Notes under the pieces: model-generated | The model's input: only the letters and a program-made list of their open reading frames with translations | Database searches by the model: none | Told to the model about the DNA's origin: nothing | Position numbers and translations under genes: made by a program | Source: Chryseobacterium luquanense | GTDB lineage: Bacteria; Bacteroidota; Bacteroidia; Flavobacteriales; Weeksellaceae | Direction: 5' to 3' | Assembly (NCBI RefSeq): GCF_026460945.1 | Contig: NZ_JAOVZV010000008.1 | Coordinates: 124,001 to 188,000, forward strand | Length of the DNA: 64,000 nt | Shown: one piece after another, positions 1 through 8,586 of the stretch | Layout of the letters: each line of letters begins with the position of its first letter | How positions within the stretch are numbered: position 1 is the first letter of the stretch

Positions 1-486
1 TTAGTTTTTCACATGGAAAGACCACCGTTTGAAGTCGGAGCTTCTATTGTAGGAAGTTTTGGTTTGGCAGGTGCAGTTGGAGCTTTAGCCGCTGCAAAGG
101 TTGGAAGTTTACAGAATAGAATGAGCATCAACAGAATTATTTTATATGCTCTTTTGATTTTGATTGGAAGTTGGGGATTTACTTATTTTGCAGGAAATAC
201 TTATTGGGGGCTTATTGTAGGAGTAATATTTGTTGATTTAGGAGTGCAGTCAAGTCATATTATGAATCAAACCAATTACTTTTTATTAAAAACCAATGCG
301 GTAAACCGTTTAAACACTGTTTATATGGTTTCTTATTTTATCGGTGGTTCAATTGGAACTTACACTGCTTCTGTTGCATGGCAATATGCAAAATGGGAAG
401 GTGTTTGTTTTGTGGGAGCTATGATGGGCTTGTTGGCTTTGGGTGCACATATTTTGTTTGCTAGGAAAATTAATGCCAAAAAATAA
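1..486 (+). CDS. MFS transporter, C-terminal part (5' end outside window)
   Basis: The reading frame is open from base 1, so this is the last roughly 160 residues of a longer protein. The visible part has about four or five hydrophobic segments with small-residue packing (GSFGLAGAVGALAAAKVG) and ends in a short basic tail, as in the C-terminal half of major facilitator drug/sugar efflux proteins. ATG at 13 is internal. It is followed 27 bp downstream by a DsbA-family gene on the same strand, so it is probably first in a small operon. The substrate cannot be judged from this fragment. Confidence 0.75.
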   Translation, partial: LVFHMERPPFEVGASIVGSFGLAGAVGALAAAKVGSLQNRMSINRIILYALLILIGSWGFTYFAGNTYWGLIVGVIFVDLGVQSSHIMNQTNYFLLKTNAVNRLNTVYMVSYFIGGSIGTYTASVAWQYAKWEGVCFVGAMMGLLALGAHILFARKINAKK

Positions 487-513
487 TTAATATATTTATA
501 AACAAAAGTAAAA

Positions 514-1215
514 ATGAAAATAGAAATCTGGTCAGATGTAATGTGTCCGTTTTGCTATATCGGAAAGAAAAATTTTGAAAAAGCATTGGAAAATTTGCCT
601 TTCAAAGATGAAGTAAAAGTAGAGTGGAAGAGCTTTCAGCTTGACCCGACTTTAGAGCAATCAGAAACAAAATCTACTGCCGAATATTTCAGAGAGAAAA
701 AAGGTTTTCCTGAAGAACAGGCAAAACAAATGACGAATCAGGTAATTCAGATGGGAAAATCTTCCGGAATTGATTTTAATTTTGACAAAGCTTTGATTAC
801 CAACACCTTTACCGCTCACAAACTTCTTCATTTAGCTAAAAAATACAGTAAGTCTTCAGAAATGGAGGAGGAGTTATTCAAAGCTCACTTTTTAGATGGA
901 AAAAATGTCGCAGATATTGAAACTTTGGTTTCTTTAGCTGTTTCATTGGGAATTGATGCTGAAGAAGCAAAAAACTCTTTAGAATCAAATGAATTTGATT
1001 ACGAAATCAATCAGGATATTTTGGAAGCAAGAAATAACGGAATTACCGGTGTTCCATTTTTTATTCTGAATGGAAAATACGGAATTTCAGGAGCACAACC
1101 TGCAGAAGTTTTAAAAAATGCTTTGACTCAAACTTACGAAGAAACCATTGTTCCTTTTAAGGATAATTATTCTCAAGACAATCTTTCGTGTGATGCAGAT
1201 GGTTGTTCAATTTAA
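514..1215 (+). CDS. DsbA/FrnE-family thiol oxidoreductase
   Basis: A 233-residue thioredoxin-fold protein with the redox motif CPFC at residues 11-14 directly after the first beta strand (IWSDVMCPFCYIGKKNF). The helical insertion and the late cis-Pro loop (TGVPFFILNGKYGISGAQ) match the FrnE/2-hydroxychromene-2-carboxylate isomerase-like branch of the DsbA family. There is no signal peptide, so it should act in the cytoplasm, probably in thiol-disulfide chemistry under oxidative stress. The C-terminus has an extra Cys pair (CDADGC). It lies between an MFS transporter and a nucleosidase, all co-directional. Confidence 0.85.
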   Translation: MKIEIWSDVMCPFCYIGKKNFEKALENLPFKDEVKVEWKSFQLDPTLEQSETKSTAEYFREKKGFPEEQAKQMTNQVIQMGKSSGIDFNFDKALITNTFTAHKLLHLAKKYSKSSEMEEELFKAHFLDGKNVADIETLVSLAVSLGIDAEEAKNSLESNEFDYEINQDILEARNNGITGVPFFILNGKYGISGAQPAEVLKNALTQTYEETIVPFKDNYSQDNLSCDADGCSI

Positions 1216-1229
1216 CATAATATAGTTTC

Positions 1230-1817
1230 ATGATTTCATTAAATAACGAATTAACATATCCGATTTCAGAAACACTTTTTGTTTTTGCGTTGGATTATGA
1301 AGCAGGAAAAGTTTTCGATCACACCAGGAAATTGATTACAGGAATTGGAAAGGTAAACGCAGCAATTGCACTCACAAAAGCCATTCAGGAAAAGAAACCA
1401 AAACTGATTGTCAATCTCGGTTCAGCAGGAGGTTATGGCTTTTCAAAAGGTGGCTTGATTTGTTGTACAAAATTTATTCAAAGAGATATGGATGCTCAAG
1501 GTTTAGGTTTTAAAAAATTTGAAACGCCACTTTCCGGAATTCCAATAATTTTGGAAAACGGCCTCAAAATGGATAATTTACCAGAAGGAATTTGTGGAAC
1601 GGGAGATAGTTTTGAGATGAATCACATCAACACAGAATATAATGTTATCGACATGGAAGCATATCCTTTAGCACTTATTGCGATGCAGGAAAATATTCCT
1701 TTTTTGTGTTTAAAATATATTTCGGATGATGCAGGAAGTGACGCAGCCGAAGATTGGTCGGTTCAGGTTCATCTAGCTTCAGAAGCTTTTAAGCAAATTT
1801 TATTTACAGAGATTTAA
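1230..1817 (+). CDS. Nucleoside phosphorylase-superfamily nucleosidase (MTA/SAH nucleosidase-like)
   Basis: 195 residues with the purine nucleoside phosphorylase/MTAN fold signatures: GIGKVNAAIALTKAI, the phosphate/ribose loop NLGSAGG, the ribose-binding DMEAYPLALIA and the catalytic-Asp segment SDDAGSDAAEDW. Family members hydrolyse the N-glycosidic bond of methylthioadenosine, S-adenosylhomocysteine or related nucleosides. It is shorter than classical Pfs (about 230 residues), so the exact substrate is uncertain. The gene starts 15 bp after the DsbA-like gene and probably shares its transcript. Confidence 0.75.
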   Translation: MISLNNELTYPISETLFVFALDYEAGKVFDHTRKLITGIGKVNAAIALTKAIQEKKPKLIVNLGSAGGYGFSKGGLICCTKFIQRDMDAQGLGFKKFETPLSGIPIILENGLKMDNLPEGICGTGDSFEMNHINTEYNVIDMEAYPLALIAMQENIPFLCLKYISDDAGSDAAEDWSVQVHLASEAFKQILFTEI

Positions 1818-1845
1818 AAATTTAATACCAATCTAAAATCAAAAG

Positions 1846-2778
1846 ATGAAAGCAATTATCTTAGAAAACGCAGGCGGAACAGAAAATTTAAAGATTACAG
1901 AAATTGAAAAACCATCGATTAAACAAGATGAAGTTTTAGTTGAAGTAAAATCTATAAGTATCAACCCAATAGATGTAAAAACCCGTTCAGGTAAAGGAGC
2001 TTATCAAAAACTAAAAGATGAAAATCCGTTGATTTTAGGTTGGGATATTTCTGGAATTGTTGTTGAAAGCAATTCTTCAAAATTTAAATTGAGTAATGAA
2101 GTTTTCGGGATGATCAACTTTCCAGGACATGGAAAAGCGTACTCAGAATTTGTTGTTGCTTCTGAAAATAATTTGTCATTAAAACCAAAAAACATCAATT
2201 TTGAAGAAGCTGCAGCATCAACTTTAGCGGCTTTAACGGCTTTACAGGCGATTCAAAAAGCAGAAGTAAAAGAAGGTCAGAGCGTTTTAATTCATGCGGC
2301 TTCGGGTGGAGTTGGGCACTACGCCGTTCAGATCGCTAAACATTTAGGAGCTTTTGTTACAGGAACTTCATCAGAAAAAAACAGAAATTTTGTCCTTAAT
2401 TTGGGAGCCGATCAACATATTGATTATAAAAATTTTGATTGGGGAAAATTTGAAGAAAAGTTTGATTTTATTTTAGATACGATTGGCGGCGAAAATATCG
2501 ATAATTCCATAAAAGTTTTAAAAGAAAACGGTATAATCATTAGTATTCCAAGTGGTTTGAATGATGATGTGGAAGAAAAAGCAGCTTCTGTCAATGCAAA
2601 AGGTTTTAAAATGTTAGTTAAGTCTGATGGAAAAGACATGGAAAAACTTGCCGAATTTTTGGAAAAAGGAGTTTTGAAACCTTACATTTATCAGGCTTTT
2701 AAGTTTGAAGAAATGGCAAAAGCACACGAAGAATTGGAAAAGGGAAGAACGGTGGGGAAAATTGTGGTTAATTTATAG
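1846..2778 (+). CDS. NADP-dependent quinone oxidoreductase-like protein (MDR family)
   Basis: 310 residues of the zinc-independent medium-chain dehydrogenase/reductase family. A GroES-like N-terminal domain (residues about 1-120) is followed by a Rossmann domain with the nucleotide loop HAASGGVGHYAVQIAKHLGA. The Cys/His zinc ligands of alcohol dehydrogenases are absent. Relatives reduce quinones or alpha,beta-unsaturated carbonyls with NADPH. The gene begins 28 bp after the nucleosidase and closes the first plus-strand operon. Its substrate is not known. Confidence 0.85.
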   Translation: MKAIILENAGGTENLKITEIEKPSIKQDEVLVEVKSISINPIDVKTRSGKGAYQKLKDENPLILGWDISGIVVESNSSKFKLSNEVFGMINFPGHGKAYSEFVVASENNLSLKPKNINFEEAAASTLAALTALQAIQKAEVKEGQSVLIHAASGGVGHYAVQIAKHLGAFVTGTSSEKNRNFVLNLGADQHIDYKNFDWGKFEEKFDFILDTIGGENIDNSIKVLKENGIIISIPSGLNDDVEEKAASVNAKGFKMLVKSDGKDMEKLAEFLEKGVLKPYIYQAFKFEEMAKAHEELEKGRTVGKIVVNL

Positions 2779-2991
2779 ATTTGAGGTGATTTTTTAAGAT
2801 AATTTTAAAACAGGTTTCAGAATTAAATAAATAGTTTTACCATGAAAACTTCAACATAAATGAATCAAGCATATAATTTCTCATCATAAAATTTCGTCTG
2901 CTATTTTAACTTATGTTTAACTTCTAAATAAAGTTATTTTGGGAAGTATTTGAGAGTTTTAGCCGTACATTTATCAACTATAAATTTATAA

Positions 2992-4020
2992 ATGATGGGG
3001 ATACTTGATATGTTTACGGAGGAGATTGCAATAGACTTGGGAACTGCTAATACTTTAATCATACATAATAATAAAATTGTTATCGACGAGCCATCTATTG
3101 TTGCTATTGACCGTTTAACGGGAAAAGCAATTGCAGTAGGAACACAGGCAAAACTGATGCAGGGTAAAGCTCATGAAGATATTAAAGTGATCAGACCACT
3201 TAAAGATGGTGTTATCGCAGATTTTCATGCTTCTGAGCACATGATAAAAGAATTTATAAAACAGATTTCTGAAATCAAGGGAAAATTTATAAAACCGGCA
3301 CTTAGGATCGTCATTTGTATTCCATCCGGAATTACAGAAGTTGAAAAAAGAGCGGTAAGAGATTCTGCCCAGAAAGTAAATGCAAAGGAGGTAATATTAA
3401 TTTACGAACCAATGGCAGCGGCTATTGGAGCAGGTATTGATGTTGAAAGTCCTGAAGGAAATATGATTGTAGATATCGGAGGAGGTACTACAGAAATAGC
3501 GGTTATTGCATTAGGCGGTATTGTTGTAGATAAATCAATAAAATTGGCGGGAGATGTTTTTACGAATGATATTTCGTACTTTATCAGATCGCAGCATAAT
3601 TTGGACATCGGTGAAAGAACAGCTGAAAGAATTAAAATCGAAATTGGTTCTGCTTTAGAAGAATTAGATTTTCCTTTAGATGATATTTCTGTTCAGGGAA
3701 AAGATTTAATTACTGGTAAGCCGAAAGAAATTATGGTTAGTTATAAGGAAGTTTTCAGAGCCTTAGACAAATCTATTATGAGAATTGAGGACGCAATTTT
3801 GGAAACTCTTTCCGTTACACCGCCAGAACTTGCAACAGATATTTATAAAACGGGAATTTTTCTTGCAGGAGGAGGCGCATTGCTTAACGGATTGTCAGAG
3901 AGAATTCACAGAAAAACCGGGTTGCCTGTATTTGTAGCTGAAGATCCTTTGCGAGCAGTAGTTCGTGGAACTGGCATTGCGCTTAAAAATAATCATAAGT
4001 TTAGATTTCTGATGAAATAA
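2992..4020 (+). CDS. mreB: Rod shape-determining protein MreB (lone copy)
   Basis: 342 residues, actin-like ATPase fold. Phosphate-1 loop is AIDLGTANTLI, phosphate-2 is IVDIGGGTTEIAV, and the adenosine motif is FLAGGGALLNGL. MreB polymerises under the membrane and directs lateral wall synthesis. Length is normal for the family. Two Met codons open the frame (MMGILDMF); the second, at 2995, may be the true start. No mreC, mreD, pbp2 or rodA follows; the next 430 bp are non-coding, so this looks like a stand-alone paralogue. Segments such as FIRSQHNLDIGER and FPLDDISVQG may have drifted from the usual MreB sequence, which fits a second copy. Confidence 0.9.
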   Translation: MMGILDMFTEEIAIDLGTANTLIIHNNKIVIDEPSIVAIDRLTGKAIAVGTQAKLMQGKAHEDIKVIRPLKDGVIADFHASEHMIKEFIKQISEIKGKFIKPALRIVICIPSGITEVEKRAVRDSAQKVNAKEVILIYEPMAAAIGAGIDVESPEGNMIVDIGGGTTEIAVIALGGIVVDKSIKLAGDVFTNDISYFIRSQHNLDIGERTAERIKIEIGSALEELDFPLDDISVQGKDLITGKPKEIMVSYKEVFRALDKSIMRIEDAILETLSVTPPELATDIYKTGIFLAGGGALLNGLSERIHRKTGLPVFVAEDPLRAVVRGTGIALKNNHKFRFLMK

Positions 4021-4449
4021 AAGTCTCCAGATAGATCGAAAATTTTCTGCAGAGATTTTATTTAAAAGAAATATCTTATTTATCAAGCTTCACAGACTCA
4101 AAACAAATAACTTATTGTATAATAGATTACTAAAGTCTATATTTTTAAATTGTATGAGTTGGAAAAAATATTCAATTTAACATAATATAAATTATAGGAC
4201 TTTTTATAATCCAGGAAAAGGATAGTATTGCAGAGAATGTTTAGCATAATAATTGTTACTAAGTTATTCAACTAGATTAAATCAGTATTTAAAATTGATT
4301 TTAATTTATTTGAACAATAATTTTTAATTTCTTTTTAAATTGAAAACTGTTCAACGAAAAAGTTTTAACTGATTCTAAGCGATTAGGAATTATTTATTGA
4401 AATTTATCTATAAATTAATCATTATAAAATTTAACATAATATTGAAATT
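4021..4449. other. A/T-rich intergenic region, no gene seen
   Basis: About 430 bp with very low GC. I see no convincing ORF or RNA signature. It holds two copies of the word AATTTAACATAATAT (4174-4188 and 4428-4442); a third copy lies at 1209-1223 just before the nucleosidase gene. The second copy lies 7 bp upstream of the lipoprotein start at 4450, so it may be part of its promoter or leader. Confidence 0.5.
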
Positions 4450-4953
4450 ATGAAAAAGTATATTTTTCTCAGCGCATTTTCTGTTTTGTTGATGAACTGT
4501 AACAAAAAAACTGAAACAATAAATCCTGTAACAACCACAGATTCTGTAGAAACTCCTACAGAACCTGTGATAGATTCTTTAGGTTCAAAAACGTTCTGTT
4601 ATGTAGGAGCTACCGGAAAAGACAGTGTTTTTATAAGTTTGGATAATAATCTCGGAACTTTTTCCGGGAAAATGGCTTATAAAAATCATGAAAAAGATAG
4701 TTCAAAAGGTGAATTGTCCGGCTTTAAATCTGGTGATACTTTAAAATTAACTTACGAGTTTGCTTCCGAAGGAACAACAAGCAAAAGAGATATTTTCTTT
4801 ATTCAGAAAGGAAATACTTTGATAGAAGGAATTGGAAATCAGAAAGATGAAAATGGAAGAATGCATTATGCAGACGAAAAGAATATTTCTTACAAAGACG
4901 GTCAAAAATTGCAAACTGTAGATTGTAAATTCGTTTCAAATGCATTAAAATAA
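4450..4953 (+). CDS. Hypothetical lipoprotein
   Basis: 167 residues. The N-terminus has a type II signal peptide with lipobox LLMNC (Cys 17), followed by a Thr/Pro-rich linker (residues about 20-45). The rest is a soluble domain rich in beta-strand-forming residues (VFISLDNNLGTFSGKMAYKN), perhaps a small beta-barrel or sandwich. I do not recognise a named family. It is preceded by a long non-coding A/T-rich stretch, which suggests its own promoter, and is followed 28 bp later by another small unknown gene. Confidence 0.7.
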   Translation: MKKYIFLSAFSVLLMNCNKKTETINPVTTTDSVETPTEPVIDSLGSKTFCYVGATGKDSVFISLDNNLGTFSGKMAYKNHEKDSSKGELSGFKSGDTLKLTYEFASEGTTSKRDIFFIQKGNTLIEGIGNQKDENGRMHYADEKNISYKDGQKLQTVDCKFVSNALK

Positions 4954-4981
4954 AATTCAATGATAATTAAACCAAATATTT

Positions 4982-5293
4982 ATGCAAAATTTTAATGTGA
5001 AACCATTCATAAAAAATGAACTTATTGAAGAACTAAGAAAAAAATTTCCACAATATAAAATTCAAACCAGTTTTGGAGCATTACAAGTTCGTACCAGTGG
5101 TTTTACACTTACAGGAAATGTCAAAATCGATACTAACCCCGATACAGGAAAAATTACAACGACGACTCAGCTTGACTCCATGCCTTTTTTAATCATCATG
5201 TTTCCGATTGGGCTTTATGTTCTTGCGAAAAAACAGAAAATTAAAGCTTTTGAAAACGAAATTATCGAAGGTATAAAAGCCTCAATGAACTAG
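4982..5293 (+). CDS. Hypothetical small protein with one membrane segment
   Basis: 103 residues with no signal peptide. A predicted soluble alpha/beta part (residues 1-70) is followed by one hydrophobic segment (PFLIIMFPIGLYVLA) and a short charged tail. The family is unknown to me. It follows the lipoprotein gene on the same strand and ends 13 bp before a strong bidirectional terminator, so the two genes are probably co-transcribed. Confidence 0.65.
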   Translation: MQNFNVKPFIKNELIEELRKKFPQYKIQTSFGALQVRTSGFTLTGNVKIDTNPDTGKITTTTQLDSMPFLIIMFPIGLYVLAKKQKIKAFENEIIEGIKASMN

Positions 5294-5306
5294 ATATTTT
5301 AGATAG

Positions 5307-5330
5307 AAAGCAACTCAATTGAGTTGCTTT
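5307..5330. terminator. Bidirectional intrinsic terminator
   Basis: A perfect 24-bp palindrome with half-site AAAGCAACTCAA and A/T runs on both sides. It lies between the convergent genes ending at 5293 (+) and 5336 (-) and can stop transcription from both. Confidence 0.85.
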
Positions 5331-5335
5331 TGTAA

Positions 5336-6367
5336 TTATAATTCACTGTTAGAAGTTTTAATAAATTCTTTAACAGCTTTATCCTGAGTATTCCAGGAAG
5401 TTATTAAGCGTATTGCTGAAAAATCTTCATCAATATTTTTCCAAATATAAAATTCAAACTTTTCAGATAAAACTTCAATCATTTTATTACTTAAAATCGG
5501 GAAAATCTGATTGGTATAAGTTTCAGATAAAAACGGTACTCCCCTTTCAGACAAAGCATTTTTGATCTTCATTGCTTGATGATTGGCATTTTTAGCTAAA
5601 TCAAAATACAGATCATTCTGCATCAATTCCAAAAACTGTATTCCCAAAAGTCTTCCTTTTGCCAGCAACGCTCCTTTTTGTTTAATATTAAACGCAAAAT
5701 CCTGCTGTAAATCTTTATTGTTGATGATAATTGCCTCACCCAATAAAGCTCCATTTTTAGTTCCACCCAAATAAAAAATATCAGTTAATTCCGCAATGTC
5801 TTTTAATGTTAAATCACTGATTTCAGAGCTTAAAGCGTGACCTAATCTCGCTCCGTCCATAAAAAGATAAAGATTATTTTCCTTACAGAATATTGAAAGG
5901 TCTTCCAGTTCTTTTTTAGAATAAATCGTTCCTAATTCGGTTGAATTTGAAATATAAACCAGTTTTGGCATTACCTGATGCGGAATATTTTTATGACTTT
6001 CCAAAACAGGGATAATATCTGAAGGATTCAGTTTTCCATCTTCTTTTTCTATGCTTAAAACTTTGTGTCCGGTTGCTTCAATTGCCCCGGTTTCATTATT
6101 TAAAATATGCCCTGTTGCTGCAGAAATTACACATTGATAAGGTCTTAAAATCGAAGAAATAACAATCAGGTTTGCTTGAGTTCCTCCCGAAACAAAATAT
6201 ACTTCAGAATCAAGATTTTCAATTTTATTTTTAATTAAAATTTTTGCTTTTTGAGAATATTCGTCTTCACCATATCCGGCTTGCTGATCGAGATTATTTC
6301 GAAGAAGAGATTCTAAAATCTGAGGATGACACCCTTCGGAATAGTCGTTTTTAAAAGAAAATTTCAT
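5336..6367 (-). CDS. Threonine aldolase / beta-eliminating lyase family protein
   Basis: 343 residues of the PLP fold-type I family. Signatures are the cofactor-binding FVSGGTQANL segment, the Asp of MDGARLGHAL that pairs with the pyridine nitrogen, and the Schiff-base lysine in YLGGTKNGALLGEA. Low-specificity L-threonine aldolases cleave threonine to glycine and acetaldehyde. Length and motif order fit a full enzyme. It is divergent from the DtxR-type regulator gene at 6453 and shares an 85-bp promoter region with it, but a regulatory link is only inferred from position. Confidence 0.85.
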   Translation of the reverse strand: MKFSFKNDYSEGCHPQILESLLRNNLDQQAGYGEDEYSQKAKILIKNKIENLDSEVYFVSGGTQANLIVISSILRPYQCVISAATGHILNNETGAIEATGHKVLSIEKEDGKLNPSDIIPVLESHKNIPHQVMPKLVYISNSTELGTIYSKKELEDLSIFCKENNLYLFMDGARLGHALSSEISDLTLKDIAELTDIFYLGGTKNGALLGEAIIINNKDLQQDFAFNIKQKGALLAKGRLLGIQFLELMQNDLYFDLAKNANHQAMKIKNALSERGVPFLSETYTNQIFPILSNKMIEVLSEKFEFYIWKNIDEDFSAIRLITSWNTQDKAVKEFIKTSNSEL

Positions 6368-6420
6368 AGTGTAAAATTAAAAAATCTTAAAATAACAAGA
6401 CCAAAATTTAAAAAATATTT

Positions 6421-6450
6421 TGTTAGATTTGTAATGAAAATCATCTAACA
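6421..6450 (+). promoter_or_regulatory. Promoter of the DtxR-type gene overlapped by an inverted repeat
   Basis: TAGATTTG at 6424-6431 fits the Bacteroidota -7 consensus TAnnTTTG. A perfect 8-bp inverted repeat, TGTTAGAT (6421-6428) and ATCTAACA (6443-6450), spans the box and the expected start of transcription, with 14 bp between the arms. A repressor bound here would block RNA polymerase, so autoregulation by the encoded metalloregulator is likely. The leader would be only about 15-20 nt. Confidence 0.6.
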
Positions 6451-6452
6451 TT

Positions 6453-7106
6453 TTGAAAACAACATTAACAGAAGAAAATTATCTGAAGGCTTTGTTTCAC
6501 CTAGTTGACCATGAAGGAAAAGTGACGATTAACGAATTGAGCAAATTTTTGAACGTAAAAATGCCCAGCGTTAATAACATGATGAAAAAATTCGCAGAGA
6601 AAAACTGGGTAATTTATGAAACTTACAAACCACTTAAAGTTACCGAAAAAGGAAGACGCGAAGCTGCTTTGGTAGTAAGAAAACACCGTTTAACCGAAAT
6701 GTTTTTGGTTAAAAAAATGAATTTCGGCTGGGAAAATGTACATGAAATTGCAGAACAATTGGAGCATGTACATTCAAACGTCTTCTTTGATAAAATGGAT
6801 GAAATTTTAGACTACCCTAAATTTGATCCGCATGGTGAACCAATTCCGGATAAAGACGGAAATATTATTTCGCAGGATTTACTAAAATTAAGCAACTGTA
6901 AAGTTGGTGAAACTGTAGTTTTTGCTTCTGTTACCTTATCTGATGACGCTTTTCTTAATTATCTTACGGAAAGAAATCTCCTTTTAAATACTAAGATTAA
7001 GATTATTAAAATTGAAGATTTCGACAAATCTGTCACAATAGAAATTTCAGGAAAAACTGAGGTTCTCAGCAAAAAAGCAACAGAGAAAATTTTAGTTAAG
7101 CATTAA
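6453..7106 (+). CDS. DtxR/MntR-family metal-dependent transcriptional regulator
   Basis: 217 residues. An N-terminal winged helix (TINELSKFLNVKMPSVNNMM) is followed by the dimerisation/metal-binding helical domain with conserved His and Glu residues (EIAEQLEHVHSNVF). A C-terminal FeoA/SH3-like domain (residues about 145-215) completes the classic three-domain order. Family members repress metal uptake when Mn2+ or Fe2+ is bound. The start is TTG at 6453: the only nearby upstream ATG (6433) runs into a stop after four codons, and the protein begins MKTTLTEENYLKALF. No metal transporter is adjacent, so the sensed metal is open. Confidence 0.88.
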   Translation: MKTTLTEENYLKALFHLVDHEGKVTINELSKFLNVKMPSVNNMMKKFAEKNWVIYETYKPLKVTEKGRREAALVVRKHRLTEMFLVKKMNFGWENVHEIAEQLEHVHSNVFFDKMDEILDYPKFDPHGEPIPDKDGNIISQDLLKLSNCKVGETVVFASVTLSDDAFLNYLTERNLLLNTKIKIIKIEDFDKSVTIEISGKTEVLSKKATEKILVKH

Positions 7107-7113
7107 AAATAAA

Positions 7114-7136
7114 AAAGCGGATTTTTAATCCGCTTT
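7114..7136. terminator. Bidirectional intrinsic terminator
   Basis: Stem GCGGATT/AATCCGC with loop TTT, extended by AAA/TTT pairs and flanked by A- and T-runs. It separates the convergent regulator gene and glutathione peroxidase gene. Confidence 0.85.
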
Positions 7137-7154
7137 AAAAATATCATTTAATAA

Positions 7155-7733
7155 TTATTTCAAATACTTAGTAATTGCCTCATCAGTTGGCTTCACTTTA
7201 CTTACAAAGCTGTCGATTAATTTACCATTTTCATCAACTAAAAACTTTGTAAAATTCCATTGAATTTCTGTGTCTTTTACACCATTTAAGCTTTTTTCAG
7301 AAAGGAATTTAAAAATTGGAGCAGTGTCATCTCCTTTTACAGAAACTTTAGCCGCTAAAGGAAAAGTAACCCCATAGTTTTTCTGACAAAAAGCACCGAT
7401 TTCCACATTTGTTCCAGGTTCTTGTCCGCCAAAGTTATTTGCAGGAAATCCAATAACGACAAGTTTGTCTTTATATTCATTCGACAACTTTTCTAGATCT
7501 GCATATTGTGGGGTAAATCCGCATTCTGACGCTGTATTGACAATAAGGATTTTCTTTCCTTTATAATCTGCAAAATTGATTGTTTTCCCTTCTTCAAGAC
7601 CATCTACTTTGTAATCGTATATTGTTTTTGACATAACTTGTTTGGTTTTTACTTTAGAAACTTCACTTTTTTTCTGAGCGCAACTGTTAGAAAATGCGAC
7701 AAAAGAAATTAGGACTATAAAAAACTTCTTCAT
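7155..7733 (-). CDS. Glutathione peroxidase-family thiol peroxidase, lipoprotein
   Basis: 192 residues. Lipobox SNSC (Cys 18) predicts a membrane-anchored, extracytoplasmic protein. The GPx domain starts near residue 37 and has the peroxidatic Cys 71 in NTASECGFTPQY, Gln 104 in GFPANNFGGQEPG and the WNF segment of the catalytic tetrad. Cys instead of Sec, and a second Cys at 116 (GAFCQKNYG), suggest a thioredoxin-dependent 2-Cys mechanism as in most bacterial GPx. It is followed by a second secreted protein gene after 15 bp upstream, so the pair may form an operon. Confidence 0.88.
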   Translation of the reverse strand: MKKFFIVLISFVAFSNSCAQKKSEVSKVKTKQVMSKTIYDYKVDGLEEGKTINFADYKGKKILIVNTASECGFTPQYADLEKLSNEYKDKLVVIGFPANNFGGQEPGTNVEIGAFCQKNYGVTFPLAAKVSVKGDDTAPIFKFLSEKSLNGVKDTEIQWNFTKFLVDENGKLIDSFVSKVKPTDEAITKYLK

Positions 7734-7748
7734 TTTTGAATATTTATT

Positions 7749-8411
7749 TTAAAATTTAAAACTGTTTGCAGGAAATACTTTATTGATTTCTGCTTTATTG
7801 ATAAGCATCACATAGTCACCATCTTTTTTAGCGCTTGATGATTCTAATCGGAATGGCATCATCAAATTTCCTACCTTTTTGTAATCTGAATATGTTAAAG
7901 TTTCCTCTTTTTTTATTTCTTTTAAAAGCATGAACGATTTTGTATCGAAATAATAGTAGTTTTTATTCACGTTTTTCGTAAGTTCTACTTTGTGACAGTA
8001 GATTTCTCCTACTTTTTCTTTACCTAAATATTTAGCTTCAAAGCCTTTATTTTCCCAATCGATGAAGTCATTATCAAAACTTTCAGGAACGTATTCTTTA
8101 TACTCCTGAAGTTTATTGGTTGCATAATTCATTGCATAACCTTTGGAACCATCGTAACCTTCAATAGAAGTTTCTTTTCCACCAATTGTAATTACTGTTT
8201 TGGTTAAATTTGGTCTTTGCTGATATATTTTGATAGGATATTCGTCTTTAATTCCTAAAATTACTCTCCCCTGAAGTAATACTGAATTTAAAAGTTTCCA
8301 ATTGGTTAATCCTCCCGATAATTCTATGTTTTTATCAATAATTTCTTTAGCAGTCTGAGCAAAAGATAATTGCGAAATAATCAGAACGAAAACGATAAGT
8401 AATTTCTTCAT
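7749..8411 (-). CDS. Secreted LolA-like/outer-membrane lipoprotein-sorting-type protein
   Basis: 220 residues with a Sec signal peptide ending near SQLSFAQ (residue 19). The mature part, which opens AKEIIDKNIELSGGLTNW and then alternates predicted beta strands (KIYQQRPNLTKTVITIGGKE), resembles the LolA/LolB-like half-barrel proteins common in Bacteroidota. Such proteins bind lipid or lipoprotein in the periplasm, but no specific role can be read here. It lies directly upstream of the GPx gene in the same direction. Confidence 0.6.
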   Translation of the reverse strand: MKKLLIVFVLIISQLSFAQTAKEIIDKNIELSGGLTNWKLLNSVLLQGRVILGIKDEYPIKIYQQRPNLTKTVITIGGKETSIEGYDGSKGYAMNYATNKLQEYKEYVPESFDNDFIDWENKGFEAKYLGKEKVGEIYCHKVELTKNVNKNYYYFDTKSFMLLKEIKKEETLTYSDYKKVGNLMMPFRLESSSAKKDGDYVMLINKAEINKVFPANSFKF

Positions 8412-8586
8412 TAAATCAATTTATAAATCAAATATAAGCCTTTCTTGTCTAATGTAACAATCTATGAATCCAACCGTGTAACAAAATATCTAAATTCTGT
8501 AATGTCTTACTGCTTGGTGACTTTTCTTTACCATCTCAATTAGACTTTCAACTTTTTACCAGGCTCTTTTTACTTTAAACTTGATG

